Source: Adiantum capillus-veneris
Taxonomy: Eukaryota > Streptophyta > Polypodiopsida > Polypodiales > Pteridaceae
Direction: 5' to 3'
Length of the DNA: 64,000 nucleotides
Assembly: GCA_014529385.2 (NCBI GenBank)
Contig: CM043969.1
Span: 33,744,446-33,808,445, forward strand
In this document: positions 11,158 through 22,867 of the stretch, piece by piece
How the letters are laid out: every line of letters starts with the position of its first letter
Numbering within the stretch: the stretch's first letter is position 1
Notes under the pieces: generated by a model
Database searches by the model: none
Told to the model about the DNA's origin: nothing
The model's input: the letters and a program-made list of their open reading frames with translations, nothing else
Position numbers and translations under genes: made by a program

Positions 11158-11560
11158 CTAAATTAGCCCATTCTGCAAGAAGTTGTACTTCAAAAACAGG
11201 TAACTGTGAGAAAACATTGCCTTGCATGAGGTTTGGTAGACAGAGGACAACACCATTGCATAGCATTGTCCTTGAGGAATGCTACCACTCAAGAAATCTT
11301 GGATTCCTATGGTGTAATTGCCCAAAGTAGATGATTTCAAACTGCTACCAAAAGTGGAAGGGGTTTCTTTCTATCTTTAACATGGGAGAAAGTAAAGAAC
11401 TTGATCATCATCCTTGAAAGTATTCAGTTGAGGAGGAGAAGGAGCCACATAATCCATAAATGGATATGGTGGTGGAGGCGGCAATGGGGGTATAGGTCCT
11501 GCAAGTGGACGACCTGTCGACAAACACCGCCCAATGGAATAGTTCCGCCCAGTGGAATAG
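11158..11560 (-). other. Possible exon remnants of an unknown proline-rich protein
   Basis: On the minus strand a frame at about 11560-11385 reads a proline-rich segment, TGRPLAGPIPPLPPPPPYPF followed by DYVAPSPPQ. A second frame at 11340-11158 (60 codons) ends in a stop. The composition of the first piece looks protein-like, and the two could be exons, but no family was recognised and no clear splice pair was found. The plus-strand frame across the same DNA (11401-11769) looks like a shadow. Function unknown. Confidence 0.25.
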
Positions 11561-12998
11561 TTACCAAATTTCCTGGATTATGTGTTGAAGCTCTCGAACT
11601 GTGGGGGCGATTAGGAGGTAGCACTGGTTACACCACTGGGAAAGTAAGACACCACTTCTCAGCAATAAAAAACTTCGGGCTTGAAGTGTCTTGTTGTAAA
11701 GACATTACAGAACCTAGGGATAGAATTCACCAGACTTGCATGCCTAGAAAAATCTATTGGTTCAGTTAGGACCTCTATGTCTAACTCTCTTTGAATAGTT
11801 AATAATACGTTGTAGTGAGGTTTCAAAGATTTCAGCAGGCATCAGATGTAGCTTGGACCGAGTAGCCTGCGCATCTGTACTATCTAGTCTCATACCCATC
11901 AGAATTTGCCATGATGGTTTGCATCCGGCTTTTATCATCTTGTGTTTTGCTGGCTGATAGTCAGTTCTGAACCAGCCGCAAAAAAGGCAAGTTCATCAAT
12001 GACTGAGTCTGCCCCAAAACTCTTTAAAAGCCAGGTGTTCTTTCCGCATAATTGGCATCCAAGGAGATGTAGTTTCAAGTACCGAGGAAGAGGTCTACAA
12101 CAATTGCCTTCTCGCAACTAGAAATTAAGCTATCAAATCTGTTGCAAATCAGCCAAGTTGGAACAGAGGCCTGAAATTACACCGAGGGTTAGGTTGCATG
12201 CAGCCTGCCATCTTACCTGTTTCAAAGCAGCAAATGAATCGTAATCATTAGTTAGTCAATGACGGCCGCAGAACTGCTTGTAAAACAGGAAGCCCTTGAG
12301 AGATAGAACAAGGGTTCCTATGCTAAAAAGTGTGGAAACTGACAAGAGAAGCTAGACAAATAGAGAAAGAAGTTCCAGTGGAAGGTCACCGGCCGTGTGC
12401 AGGAGAGCAAGCCAATGCGACGTAATTTAATGTATTAAACCTATCATATCAGTCCTCCGAAGATCATTTTCAAGACATTGAATCTAGAGCCCTGCCTGAG
12501 TCTCAAGCCCTCCATCCTTTCCCACATCAGCCAAAGAGGTCTCTATATAGAGAAGTGACATGGAGCTGCGAGCCATTGGGAGTAGCATTTGGGAAAGCTA
12601 TTAGCCGGTTGCACCATATTAGCAGGTTGCCTAACTCCATTGGATGTACGTCTCCACCTCTTGCTTCCTAGGCCTCAAACCAAGTCTAGCTCCCACAAGT
12701 TTGGCCGACAGCCTCCATTTTGGATTCAAAGCCCAAAGGAAATATTTTATGTTTTGACCCTAGATGTCCATGAAGAGGTCATATCTTTGCCCAAGATAAA
12801 GGGCTAGGGTCTCATTGGCTCGCTCTCCTACGCTCTGCCCGATCACCTTCCCGCAAAGTTTCTATCTCTACCTATCTAAATCAACATGAAATGACTAGCT
12901 TCTTTTGTTCGTCTTTGCACTTTTTCAGCATAGAAACCTTTGTCCTTGCGCTCTCTCCAAAAGATTCCCAATTTACATGCAATTCTCCTGCTTCAAAT
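11561..12998. other. Unassigned intergenic stretch
   Basis: No conserved domain on either strand; only short frames. A phrase near 12180-12215 (GGTTGCATGCAGCCTGCCATCTT) resembles words in the tandem repeat at 12999-13270, so this may be an older copy of the same repeat. Confidence 0.35.
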
Positions 12999-13270
12999 CT
13001 TTGTCAATTCAGTGTATTAATGAAAACTAATGATTATAATTTCACCTCCGGATGTGGTTGTCAATTTTGAATCAGGCAAGACGGTAGGCTGGATGTGACC
13101 TACCCCAAAATCGTGTTGTTTCAAAGCAGGACATCAAAACCTTGTCAACCCGGTGTATCAATGAAAACTAATGATTGCAATATTACCTGCAGATCCAGTT
13201 GTCAATTCTGAATCAGGCAAGAAGATAGACTGCATGCAACCTAGCCCAAATTCATGTTGTTTGATCTGCT
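12999..13270 (+). repeat. Diverged ~141-bp tandem duplication
   Basis: Two adjacent units share ATGAAAACTAATGATT, GTTGTCAATT.TGAATCAGGC and a TGTTGTTT end. The repeated word TGAAAACTAA starts at 13021 and again at 13162, period 141. The copies are clearly diverged. Confidence 0.75.
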
Positions 13271-15092
13271 GCCTTCTTCTCCTTGTACTGAACTGTCACT
13301 CATCAACTGCCCTCTCTTTGCCTTCTCTTTGTCATCCTGGCTTCCGCTTTGTTTCTTTGATCTTCGTATAAGCATATGGAATTAACAGACTTTTGTTCAA
13401 GGTGAATTGGTACCTAAAGGTTATGTTGTCGCAGAGGAGGTGGAGGAGGAGGATCATAGACATGCTCACTATCTTCGTCTTGTGGTGTTGGGACTCAAGG
13501 GATTCCGGTGTACAATGTTCCCCTTCTCATAATTGTAGAATCTCTCCTGTAGAGCATGACCACCCTAGTCAAACAATCCAAGCCTTATATTTTGCATTTG
13601 CTCAGTGCAAGGTAAGCACCATATTAATGTCTTGGACAACTGTCACTGCCTGTTGCTTTGTAATTCGACTCCAGTATCTGATTGAGCTAGACCCTTTTGC
13701 GTCACTTCTTTGATTTCTTGCTTTTGACTTGAGCAGCCTGCAGAGCTTCCTTATAGGGTCTCCAGCTCTTCCAAGTCGCACTTTCACCACCAACTTTGGG
13801 TGCCAAGCACTGTAGAGTTCGAAGTAACAGTGAGTGATTTCAATAGCTCTCATTAGTTGTCTGCCAGTACGCTTAACATTTACCTTCGAGCACCTTGAAA
13901 TCTCCCTTTTCTTTTTTGAGGCTCTTGTCCTTAACAGCTGCTTCCACAAGAGATACTTGCTTATGAATCCCATCCAAGAACACTTGCTGCAATCAGTTCC
14001 TCCTAACAGCACCGTTAGGCTTGCTGAGGCTCTGAAGTTTTAACATTTGTTTCCACAGGAGCTGATACTTAGTTGTTAAAACACTTGCTGGAACCGGTTC
14101 CAACTTCTAGCTCCCTTAGGGTCCAACTACTCCTACCAGAAGGAATCCCATGCAGCTTGGCCTCATTCACTACCATCTGCAGAGTCATGATCGATAGCTC
14201 ATAATGAGCCATCTAGTCTTCATTTCCTGTGAAAATTGGGTTACTCCCCTTCAACACCAGTTTGAAAGTAATCAAAGCAACTCTGAAGGGGTGACAGCAT
14301 GGAACTGCAGCACATAAGCCTGCACGGGCATGTGATAAACAGGTTGCAACACAAGGTCACCATAGCTATGGCCCATGAGAGCTCCCATCTCCTCTGCAGT
14401 ACTTATTCCCCATCAACTACAGCAAGTGTGGGATCTTCAAAAGGCCATGTAGCTGGCCCACTTTCACCCTCAGCACACAACCCTCACATCAGTTCAAAAA
14501 CCAACCACCGATTATTTAGGCTTGGCCTCAATTGCTTCGGCTTCCAAGTTCTGCTCAGACATCCTCAATGCTTGCCCATTGAGAAATTCCCCACAACAAC
14601 TGAGTCATTGACTTCCATAACACATACCTTCTGATCGAATTTGACACCCTTGAGGCTTCAAAATATTTATCTTGTGCTCCAAACATAGCATTGTGACTTC
14701 CAAAGAGAGTGCCAACCCTCAGGTCCATCCACAAAAGAAAACAAAGTAGTGGATTTACGGCAAGATAGTCTTGATAGAGAAATTCAAAATAAATAAGTCA
14801 AAGCCCTTGTCGAAAATTGCCTCTTTAATAGTCGAGGGTCATAACGAATCAGTTAGTTTACTTAAGTAGTTGCACAGTAAGCAGGTGATTACCACTATTC
14901 CCGAGCAGAACCCCAACTGTACAAAATGCTCCTACTAAGTCACATGGCCTGTTCTTTTAGACCTGTCAAGGGTTGTGCCTCTTGACTCTCCCTCCTCACA
15001 TGGCCCCAAGATTTCTGCATACAACATTCAGAACATCAGCTTATTAGCCAAAACGTTTAGTCCGTTTGCACCATCCTTGTTAACCTTTTGGT
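13271..15092. other. Unassigned region downstream of the PPR gene
   Basis: The longest frames (136 codons minus at 13602-14012, 111 codons plus at 14299-14634) show no recognisable motif. Short related words (CTTCCACAAGAGATACTT near 13943; TTTCCACAGGAGCTGATACTT near 14051) hint at a degenerate local duplication. The last ~40 bp before 15093 are also present beside the PPR pseudogene (33159-33190). Confidence 0.35.
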
Positions 15093-17936
15093 CTATAGAC
15101 ATGCATCTGCATAGATGCTACTCATGCGTACATAAGCAACACCATCCTTGTCATCCAGCTGCACTGCATTTGAAAAGGCTTTGAGTCCAAGTTCTACATG
15201 GCCCCAATTCTGACATATATCCAGCAAAGTATGCCACACTCCAACATCGAGATCAAAAGGCATCCGTTTGACTAGTGCTACTGCCTTGTCCAAGTGGCCT
15301 GCTTGTCCAAAGAGATCCACCATGCACGTGTGATGCTCAAGAGTTGGGACAAGGCCAAAATCTTTGCTGATGGCGTCAAAAAACACCTGCCCCTTATCCA
15401 CCAAACATGTTTGGCTACATGTCTTCAGAACACTTATGAATGTTACTAAATCTGGCTTTACGCCTTCTCTCTCCATGCTGTTAAAGGTGGCAAACACTGA
15501 TTTGTTTAGTCCTAGCTGGCAGTATGCTGTAATCAATGAGCTCCATGTGACAGGGTCACGAACTAAAAGCCTGCCAAACACTTCTTGTGCCCTTGCAAGG
15601 AGACCACACTTTGCATACATATCAACGAGTGCATTGCCTATAATACAATCTCTTTCTAACAGTCCTCTCCTGGAAATCTCGTTGTGAATTTCAGTTCCCT
15701 TCTGTATGGCCCCAAGGGTTCCACAAGCTTTCAAAATGCAAACAAATGAGACAGCATCTGGAGAGACCCCAACAAGTTGCATTTGCTCGAAAAAACTTAA
15801 CACTTTGCTGGCATGATTATGGTCAGCATAGCCGAACATCAAAGCATTCCAAGAAACTACATCTCTGGTCACAAGATGATCAAACAGTTCCTGAGCTTTT
15901 TTAAGAAAGCCACACTTGCAATACATATCCACCAGTACATTGCCAACAGCAGACTCACTTCCCGTCATCCCATGCTTTAACATCTGCGCATGGATCTTGA
16001 CAACTTTGTCCAGTGCCCCAACATTTCCACAAGCTTTGAGAACACATATCAACGTGACTGGATTTGGAGGGACCCTCTCAAGCTGCATAAGTTCAAAGCA
16101 TACAAGTGCTTCCTGACTACACTGATGATAGACATAGCCTGCAATCAAGGCTGTCCATGAGACGACGTCGCGTAATAGAGAATTGTACAAGACACTCCAT
16201 GCTTGACTGAACAAACCAAACTTGGCATACATATTTATAAGTGCATTGCTGACAGCTACTTCTTTTCCTGTAAACCCTTGCCTACATAATTTAGCATGTA
16301 TTTCTCTCCCTTTGTATATGGCTCCAAGAATTTCACAAGCTTGGAGGGCACAAACAGAAGTAACATAGTTTGGAAGAATCCCTTCAAAGCTCATCTGTTC
16401 AAAAGCAGCCAATGCTTGTTCGCCACACCCATGTGATGAAAACCCTGCAATGACAGTTGTCCATGAGATAACATCGTGAGCTGGAAGCATTTCAAATACT
16501 TCAATAGCTTTTACAAGAAATCCAAGCTTGACATACATATCCACAAGTGCATTTCCAATCACAAGTTTCTCATTCCACAAGCTTCTTCGTGCCAACTCAG
16601 CATGTATTTCAAGTCCCTTCTCTGTGGCCCCAACAGAGCCACAAGCTTTCAGGCTCAATAGAAAAGAGACCTCGTTTGGGCAGATGCCATCATGTTGCAT
16701 TTGTTCAAAGCAGTTCAGAGCTTCATGATTAAGCTCATAGTTTACATATCCTGCCATCAATGTAGTCCAAGAAACGACATTTTGCACAGAATGTTTTTCC
16801 ATGGCTTTGTAGGCCTCTGTTAGCTTACCACATTTGGCATACATGTCCACCAAGGCATTCCCAACAACCACAATGTCTTTGTCTAGTAACCCAATTTCTG
16901 TGATCTCAATATGTATCTTTGTGCCCTCATCTGTCATTGCAATTATGCCACAAGCTTTCAATTTGTAAACAAAGGTGGCAGAGTTTCCCGGAAACCCCTC
17001 TACTCGCATCTGTTCAGCAAATTCCAGTGCTTGCTCTGCAATGTCAAACTCAACACATCCTGCAATCAAAGTAGTCCAGGAAGCGCCATTCCGACTAGAA
17101 AGTTTAGAAAAAACATCATGCGCATCTGCAAAGAGTCCACATTCAATGAACATATTGATGAGTGAGTCACATATAGCTGAAGTGGTTTCTAGCACCTGCT
17201 CTTGAATAATCTCAGAATAAATCTCAAAACCTTGGTCTATTGCTCGACTTGTTGCACATGCTCTTAATACACAACAGTATGTGACAACGGTTGGACGCGC
17301 TCCACTGCACTTTATCTTGCTAAAACAAGTTAATGCTTTACCGCTAGCATCGTGTTTCACATATGCCGCAATCAATGTGTTCCAAGAGACTATATCCCAA
17401 ACCGGAAGCTCATCAAAAATTTTCTGTGCTTCTGAAACCAGACCATGTTTGGCATACATATCCATTAAAGCATTGCCAACATAAATGTTATTATTTAACA
17501 AACCCCTCTCTTGAACCATAGCATGGGATTCTTTCCCTTTGCTTGTGGCAATCAAACTAGCACAAGCTTTCAGGACACAAACGCATGTAACAGCATCTGG
17601 TAAGGCCCCTTCAAGTTTCATCCGTTCAAAGCAATGTAGTACTAACTCCCCACAATCATAGTTGACGTAACCTCCAATAAGTGCATTCCATGATACCACA
17701 TCTCTAATCTCCATCGTGTCAAACACTTCCTGTGCTTTAACAATGGATCCACACTTTGCATACATATCAATGAGGGTATTACCAACAAAAGGGTCAATTT
17801 CTATAAGACAGGTTTTGGCAATCTCAGTGTGTAAATTACTACCCTTTTCGAGATCCTTTAACCTGGTGCACTCCTTGAGCAAAGCTACAACAAGGTGTCC
17901 ATCACTGTAAGGTTTGTTATGCCCCCTTTGAAGCAT
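15093..17936 (-). CDS. PLS-type pentatricopeptide repeat protein, E domain truncated
   Basis: An uninterrupted 947-codon frame starting at ATG (17934-17936). It consists of about eight ~101-residue P-L-S triplets, each with a signature such as NALVDMYAKCG and DVVSWNALIGGY (also DIVSWNTLIAAY, NVVSWTTLMAGY, DVISWTTVIAGF, DPVTWSSLITAY). After the last triplet comes EHHTCMVDLFGQAGHLDKA, MPFDLDVGVWHTLLDICQNW and GHVELGLKAFSNAVQLDDKD, an E1-like region that stops at YADACL, before E2 and without a DYW domain. PLS proteins normally act in chloroplasts or mitochondria as RNA-binding editing or processing factors. An editing role would need a partner with DYW activity. The N-terminus is not an obvious transit peptide. 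No intron is needed. A decayed partial copy lies at 33159-34937. Confidence 0.88.
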   Translation of the reverse strand: MLQRGHNKPYSDGHLVVALLKECTRLKDLEKGSNLHTEIAKTCLIEIDPFVGNTLIDMYAKCGSIVKAQEVFDTMEIRDVVSWNALIGGYVNYDCGELVLHCFERMKLEGALPDAVTCVCVLKACASLIATSKGKESHAMVQERGLLNNNIYVGNALMDMYAKHGLVSEAQKIFDELPVWDIVSWNTLIAAYVKHDASGKALTCFSKIKCSGARPTVVTYCCVLRACATSRAIDQGFEIYSEIIQEQVLETTSAICDSLINMFIECGLFADAHDVFSKLSSRNGASWTTLIAGCVEFDIAEQALEFAEQMRVEGFPGNSATFVYKLKACGIIAMTDEGTKIHIEITEIGLLDKDIVVVGNALVDMYAKCGKLTEAYKAMEKHSVQNVVSWTTLMAGYVNYELNHEALNCFEQMQHDGICPNEVSFLLSLKACGSVGATEKGLEIHAELARRSLWNEKLVIGNALVDMYVKLGFLVKAIEVFEMLPAHDVISWTTVIAGFSSHGCGEQALAAFEQMSFEGILPNYVTSVCALQACEILGAIYKGREIHAKLCRQGFTGKEVAVSNALINMYAKFGLFSQAWSVLYNSLLRDVVSWTALIAGYVYHQCSQEALVCFELMQLERVPPNPVTLICVLKACGNVGALDKVVKIHAQMLKHGMTGSESAVGNVLVDMYCKCGFLKKAQELFDHLVTRDVVSWNALMFGYADHNHASKVLSFFEQMQLVGVSPDAVSFVCILKACGTLGAIQKGTEIHNEISRRGLLERDCIIGNALVDMYAKCGLLARAQEVFGRLLVRDPVTWSSLITAYCQLGLNKSVFATFNSMEREGVKPDLVTFISVLKTCSQTCLVDKGQVFFDAISKDFGLVPTLEHHTCMVDLFGQAGHLDKAVALVKRMPFDLDVGVWHTLLDICQNWGHVELGLKAFSNAVQLDDKDGVAYVRMSSIYADACL

Positions 17937-19450
17937 GATGCAAGCAGTTTTTGCAATTATAGAGTAGCTGTCTTGTGGTAGTATTAAATATGTTTTGTTT
18001 GGAGTCTCTTAATAGTGCACCTTCCCTTCACAAAGGTTTCCTCCTTATAGAAGACACAGACCAGGTAGTAGACCTCAGAAAGAATGCCAAGTGAAGATTT
18101 TAACTTACTGTCCTATTCCAGCTTTAACTTATCACTCATCACTATCGACACAATGTTGTCAACTACAAGTTCTGTTGTTTTGGATGCAGACTGAACCTTC
18201 CCTGCTCAACATATTTAAAAGACTAGGGCTACAGCTTTCTGATGTTCCAAATCACTCTGTGATGATGATGATGATGTGCAAACATTATACACAGCACAAA
18301 TGATTTTTTCAAAAGAATTTTCCGAGAGAATTGCATGAAGACAATTTTGATGTCGGCTCCAAATGAAAAAGGGAAGTTCAGTTCAAAACTTGTTTCCAAT
18401 GTGGTGGAAGAAACCTTTACTTTTTTTTGCAAGCACCCATGAGGAAGTCCTAAATAGGGTCCATTCTATCAATGAGTTATCTCAATGCAGTCCAGAGGAT
18501 CATATTGCTGCTCTAAAGCAGTCAAATGATTCTTATGCTTTTCTGCAGCCAGCCACACATTGCATACAAAGCATCTCTTCCAAGCACCCAGCAAACAATG
18601 CTGGATGGGGCGGTTCTTGGCCCTTTTAACCAGACCTAGATGACCAACAGCAAACAAACTGCATTGTAAGTGGAAGAATACCATCCTGCTGCATCTGTTG
18701 ATGACCTTGCAATCAGCAGAGGGCATTGCATGGAAGAGGCTCTCCAAGACAATTGCGCATGGTGTTAAGGTGAGAGAACAAATATACTCCAACCATTGTA
18801 GCTTCCTAACCTCGCCCATTTTGGGCATATCAAAGAAATTGCTAGACATCCATGAAGCATTTTCTGCAAGCACCCACAAGGCAGTGCCAGATAGTGTCCA
18901 TACCTTCAATTCATTATATTCTGATGATGCATTTTATTGAATAATACTGCTGCGTTAATGAAAGTCAAGTAATGCTGATGATCTCTGCTGTTCACCACTC
19001 TTTGCATACATAGCATTCCTTTCAAGAACTCAACAACCAATCGTTGATTATTTTGGACATATCCTGTGATCATCGTATAATCCAAAAATGTGAGGCCAAA
19101 AATTTGCTGACTTCGTACATATGCTGCAATCAGAGCATCTGCTTGTCCCCTGCTTGGGATGCATGAAGCATTTTATGCAGGCACCCATGAGGCAATGCCA
19201 GCCATAATCCATACATGTATTCCTCTCAATCTGCCATTTTTTTGGGACATTCTCAACTTGAAGATCTCCTCTTGGAACTCTACGTAGGTTGAGCAGCCAT
19301 CCTACTGGAGAGGAGACCAGAGAGGTCCGTCTAAAGGTATGGCTGCCAGCAATCAGCTGCGCCCTAAGGGGGAGAGGGCGTCTGCTGTGGCCATCCTGCT
19401 CAAACTCAAATGTGTCTGGAGTTTAGAACATAGACTTGGACACACACAGT
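17937..19450 (-). promoter_or_regulatory. 5' flank of the PPR gene, with PPR-derived remnants and a displaced copy
   Basis: No intact gene. Most of 17950-18460 and parts of 19230-19440 recur inverted at 51757-52523. Internal repeats are present: GCATTTTCTGCAAGCACCCA (near 18858), GCATTTTATGCAGGCACCCA (near 19168) and GCAAGCACCCATGAGG (near 18429). On the minus strand near 19060 a short frame reads DYTMITGYVQNN, a PPR-like phrase, so this flank may be a decayed neighbouring PPR unit. A (GAT)n-like run lies at 18259-18273. Any promoter role is inferred from position only. Confidence 0.5.
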
Positions 19451-19531
19451 GTCGGAGTCATTAGTAGTAAATCTTGGAATGACAATACCCCATCCCTGTG
19501 CAAAATCCTCTACTAATCTTCTAGTAAGGGT

Positions 19532-19735
19532 CCAAGGCTTAAAAGGTATGGCAGGTAAGGAAGAAGCGATCAACAAGTGATAAAATCCTCTACTAAGTCC
19601 AAGGCTCAAAAGGTATGGCAGGTAAGGAAGAAGTGATCAACAAGTGATAAAATCCTTTACTGAGGGTCCAAGGCTCAAAAGGTATGGTAGGTAAGGAAGA
19701 AGTGATCGACAAGTGAACAAATCACCTGGCCTGCC
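19532..19735 (+). repeat. Three-copy tandem repeat, period 67-69
   Basis: The phrase CCAAGGCTCAAAAGGTATGG starts at 19532 (slightly changed), 19599 and 19668. Each unit also holds GGTAAGGAAGAAGTGATC and ACAAGTGATAAAATCCT. The copies differ by a few substitutions. Confidence 0.9.
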
Positions 19736-20770
19736 AAGGCAACAATAAAAATTTCTTTTTGACATGCAATTTTCCAAGCCCCCTTTCATATGCTTTGTGT
19801 AATGCGATCATAATTTTCCATATATAACGTTAACTCAAAGGTATAAACACAAAAATTGAAAGGCAATTTCGAGTTTCTAACATGTCAAATGACATAAAGT
19901 TTTTTTAAAGCACTAGGCTTTTGATATAAAAAAAATAGGTGTCAATTTTAGGCCTTGATTTAAATCTAGATCCTACTTTAAAAGTTCTACATCTTTAAGC
20001 TTTTTTTTTTCTTTTTTTTTATAAAGTAAGCATAGAGAATTGAATTAGAAAAGCACCCCTAAGCTCTACATCCCTAGCTTTAAAGCCTTATGCCCATCCC
20101 ACTTTAAAAATCCTACATCCTTAAGCTTTAGAGCTCCCTTTACAAATTTAAAACTCTAAATTTCTAAGCTTTAATCCCACTTTAAAAGCTCTAAAGTTGT
20201 ATGCCTTAAAATTCTAGCACCGGGTGGTGATCCTCCCCTACTTATGGGTTTATGTAACCTTTTCACTTTCTTTAATTCAGATTTTTACCTTCTTTAAAAA
20301 GAAAACTATAGGTCCTCATCGGAGACCTTACTTTAAAAGTTCAACATCCTTAAGTTCTAAACTTAGCTTTAAAATTTCTAAAAATAAAAATAAAAAATCT
20401 CTATAGATTAGAGCTCTAAAGGATAGACTTTTCCTTAAAGTTTGAACTAACAAAAATAATCATCTTACAAATGAAAACTTTAGTCTATTAACTCAAGTTT
20501 CAATGGGTGAAAGAACTTCTCAAATTGAAAAAGTGACTCACCTTCTCCTACACTCACCTCCAGGGCATGATTGACGACTACAGGTATGAAGAGGAAAAAC
20601 TCAAAAGGCAGCACTTCAACGGCCTTCGTTTAATTGTGCACCTGGTCATGAGAGGGTGCTGGAGTTCCCATACCGCCTCAATGTTTACGATGGCCAAGTT
20701 TAGTGTACCTCGAGATTTCGCCCATGACGTCTTGGTCGTCAATCCCTTTACCCCCAATGGGAGGAAACAC
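19736..20770. other. AT-rich spacer with degenerate CTTTAAAA repeats
   Basis: Between 19970 and 20420 a phrase like CACTTTAAAAGTTCTACATCCTTAAG recurs in at least four diverged forms. 20567-20770 has short open frames on both strands without recognisable motif. It abuts the left LTR of the large gypsy element and may be its pre-insertion flank. Confidence 0.4.
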
Positions 20771-22809
20771 TGTCGAGAAATTTGCGGTCTTGCCAGGAAA
20801 GCACTGGACTTATGGCTGTGAGAGTTTGTGAGAGAACTCAACAAAAACTATATGAAGGAGTTAAACCATAGATGCCATGGAGACTAGGGTTTGGAAAGAA
20901 GTGCAATCAAAGAAGACTCACTCTTTCTCTCTTGCACTCACACACACAAAGAAAGAACACAAAAGAGAATGTCAAAACACTACGAAGATGAAAACATCAA
21001 GGCTATGGTCATATCGTATCATGGGTAATATGAAAGGGTTAATAGATGAGTTAATGGCATTCAATCTTGGCTGACCAAATAGGCTACGAATTGTTCTTTG
21101 GAATTGTAGTTTTGTGCTTAACATAATATATATATTTTGTCTAGTGATTGGGATTAATTATGTGTACAAATCCTCTTGGTTCATAGCAAGATAACTACGC
21201 TTACATCAAAAGAAAAATTATAGTCTATGAGAGGTAGTATGATGGGATCCGGTGATAGAAGTATTTCATTGAGCCTTTCAGGGCCAAAGAGAAACACTAT
21301 ACGTTGTTGAAAGTGTATTTTATGGCTAATCCATACGTTAATTCTAATAGATTGTACAGAGTGAAAGCGATAGAAATGATCATCATGTGGGTTATTCATC
21401 TAAGATAGTATGTGACAAATGCAGATATGAGAAAAATGTAGATATGAGAGAAGTGAAGAGATGAGAAGTTTCCCTCCCAAGCCCTATTCTTGCCCGTAGG
21501 CAATAAGGATACTGCGAGGAGAGATGTATCTGTAGCAAGGAGAACCTAAAATTTGTAGCGAGGATAAATTACTAAGAGTGAGAGAGATAGGTTTGGTTAA
21601 GGAGATGAGATTAGATACATATATATATATATATATTTTTTGGATTAGAGATGAAAATGAAAACAACAAGAAATCAAGAAAACATCAATGTAGAACACAT
21701 CTTACTTGACAAACCCTTCGGCACCATTATTGATGGAGAGAGAAGAAGAGGGGAGAATTCAACTTTGATTGATACGCCAAGTCCACGCACTTCTTTGATT
21801 AGAGTTGATCTTCCAAGGATAGCATGCAAGGATGGCTAGTCTTCCTCTAGGAAAAAGTGTAGGGCTAGGCTTATGTTAATGGCTAAGTACAATTAGGCAT
21901 TACTACTCACTCCCTCAAGAATTCCTCTCATCAATGGCTTGAATGCTTGAGTTCCTTTTCAAGGAAGAAGAGGTCCCCTTTTATAGGTGACGGGAACCCC
22001 CAAGGGTTTACACAAGAAGAGAGGAGCCAGTGTGAATAGGAATTGGAAAAATTGGAAATGAGCTGTCCCTGCATGATGTGGGCAGACTGGGGTCCAGTAT
22101 TTTGATCATATCTCCTCAACCGTGGCTCCAAAAAAAAAAGTAAAAATATGAACAAAAACTTCAGCTCATTAGCTACGATTTTCATTTTAAAATCATTTTC
22201 CAATTCAGATTGGAACCTTGTGTAAAAAAATCATCAAAATAGGGTCCATTTTTGGCAGCAAAAGTCTTCCCGTGGTCCCCTTAGCCTAGACTTTCATTTA
22301 ATTCCAAAGGACACCTCATGCCATATGAAAGCATGACATTGCTCCTTGAAAATTTTTTGTAATCATGATTGCAATAATGCATTAAAATAAGTGTATCTTT
22401 GAAATCATGTCACCTAGTGTCCCACTAGGATTTGATTCTCTCCTAGTAGCTATTTAAAAAGAAATATAAGAAAAGTATAAAAAATACATAGAATATATAT
22501 ATATTGGAGTTTACCCTAGATATAGGATCTAGCTAGGGTGTGAGATTATAATGAGATAGTAGAAATAAAGAATCAATGCTTTTTGCCCCAAGTTAAAGAG
22601 GCGGAGCTATTGAGCTTTCCCCATAGTATTTTCTGATGGTAAAGTAAGGATAGGTTACCCTTGAGAAAAATAATAGGATGATATAGAAGGCTTATTATTA
22701 TACTTAAATATTCATATGTACATTATAGGAAAGATAATTATGTATCTAAAAAGTTACAAGATAGATCTTGTAGCATGTGTTTCCACTATATACGTGTCAC
22801 AGTACGACA
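20771..22809 (-). mobile_element. 3' LTR of the large Ty3/gypsy element
   Basis: In plus coordinates it starts TGTCGAGAAATTTG and ends TGTCACAGTACGACA, so the element-sense LTR is TGTCG...CGACA. On the inner side, 22810-22821 read on the minus strand is the purine-rich AGAGGGGGTGGA-type tract preceding an LTR. It pairs with 28827-30841: ten substitutions were counted by eye over about 540 aligned bases (20871-21410), plus a 17-bp indel near 21420, suggesting a fairly young insertion. A short (TA)n run is at 21618-21637. Confidence 0.92.
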
Positions 22810-22867
22810 TCCACCCCCTCTAAACCTGCACATCCTACGGTATGTGCCACATTATTTCTTTGTAAGA

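Noticed and set aside
13602-14012. 136-codon basic ORF on the minus strand
   Set aside because: No recognisable motif or repeat support; length is compatible with chance.
12999-19735. CRISPR-like array from the tandem repeats
   Set aside because: Units are long, adjacent and without spacers, in a eukaryotic nuclear context.
20578-20844. Coding exon next to the gypsy LTR
   Set aside because: Open on both strands, crosses into the LTR and has no known domain.
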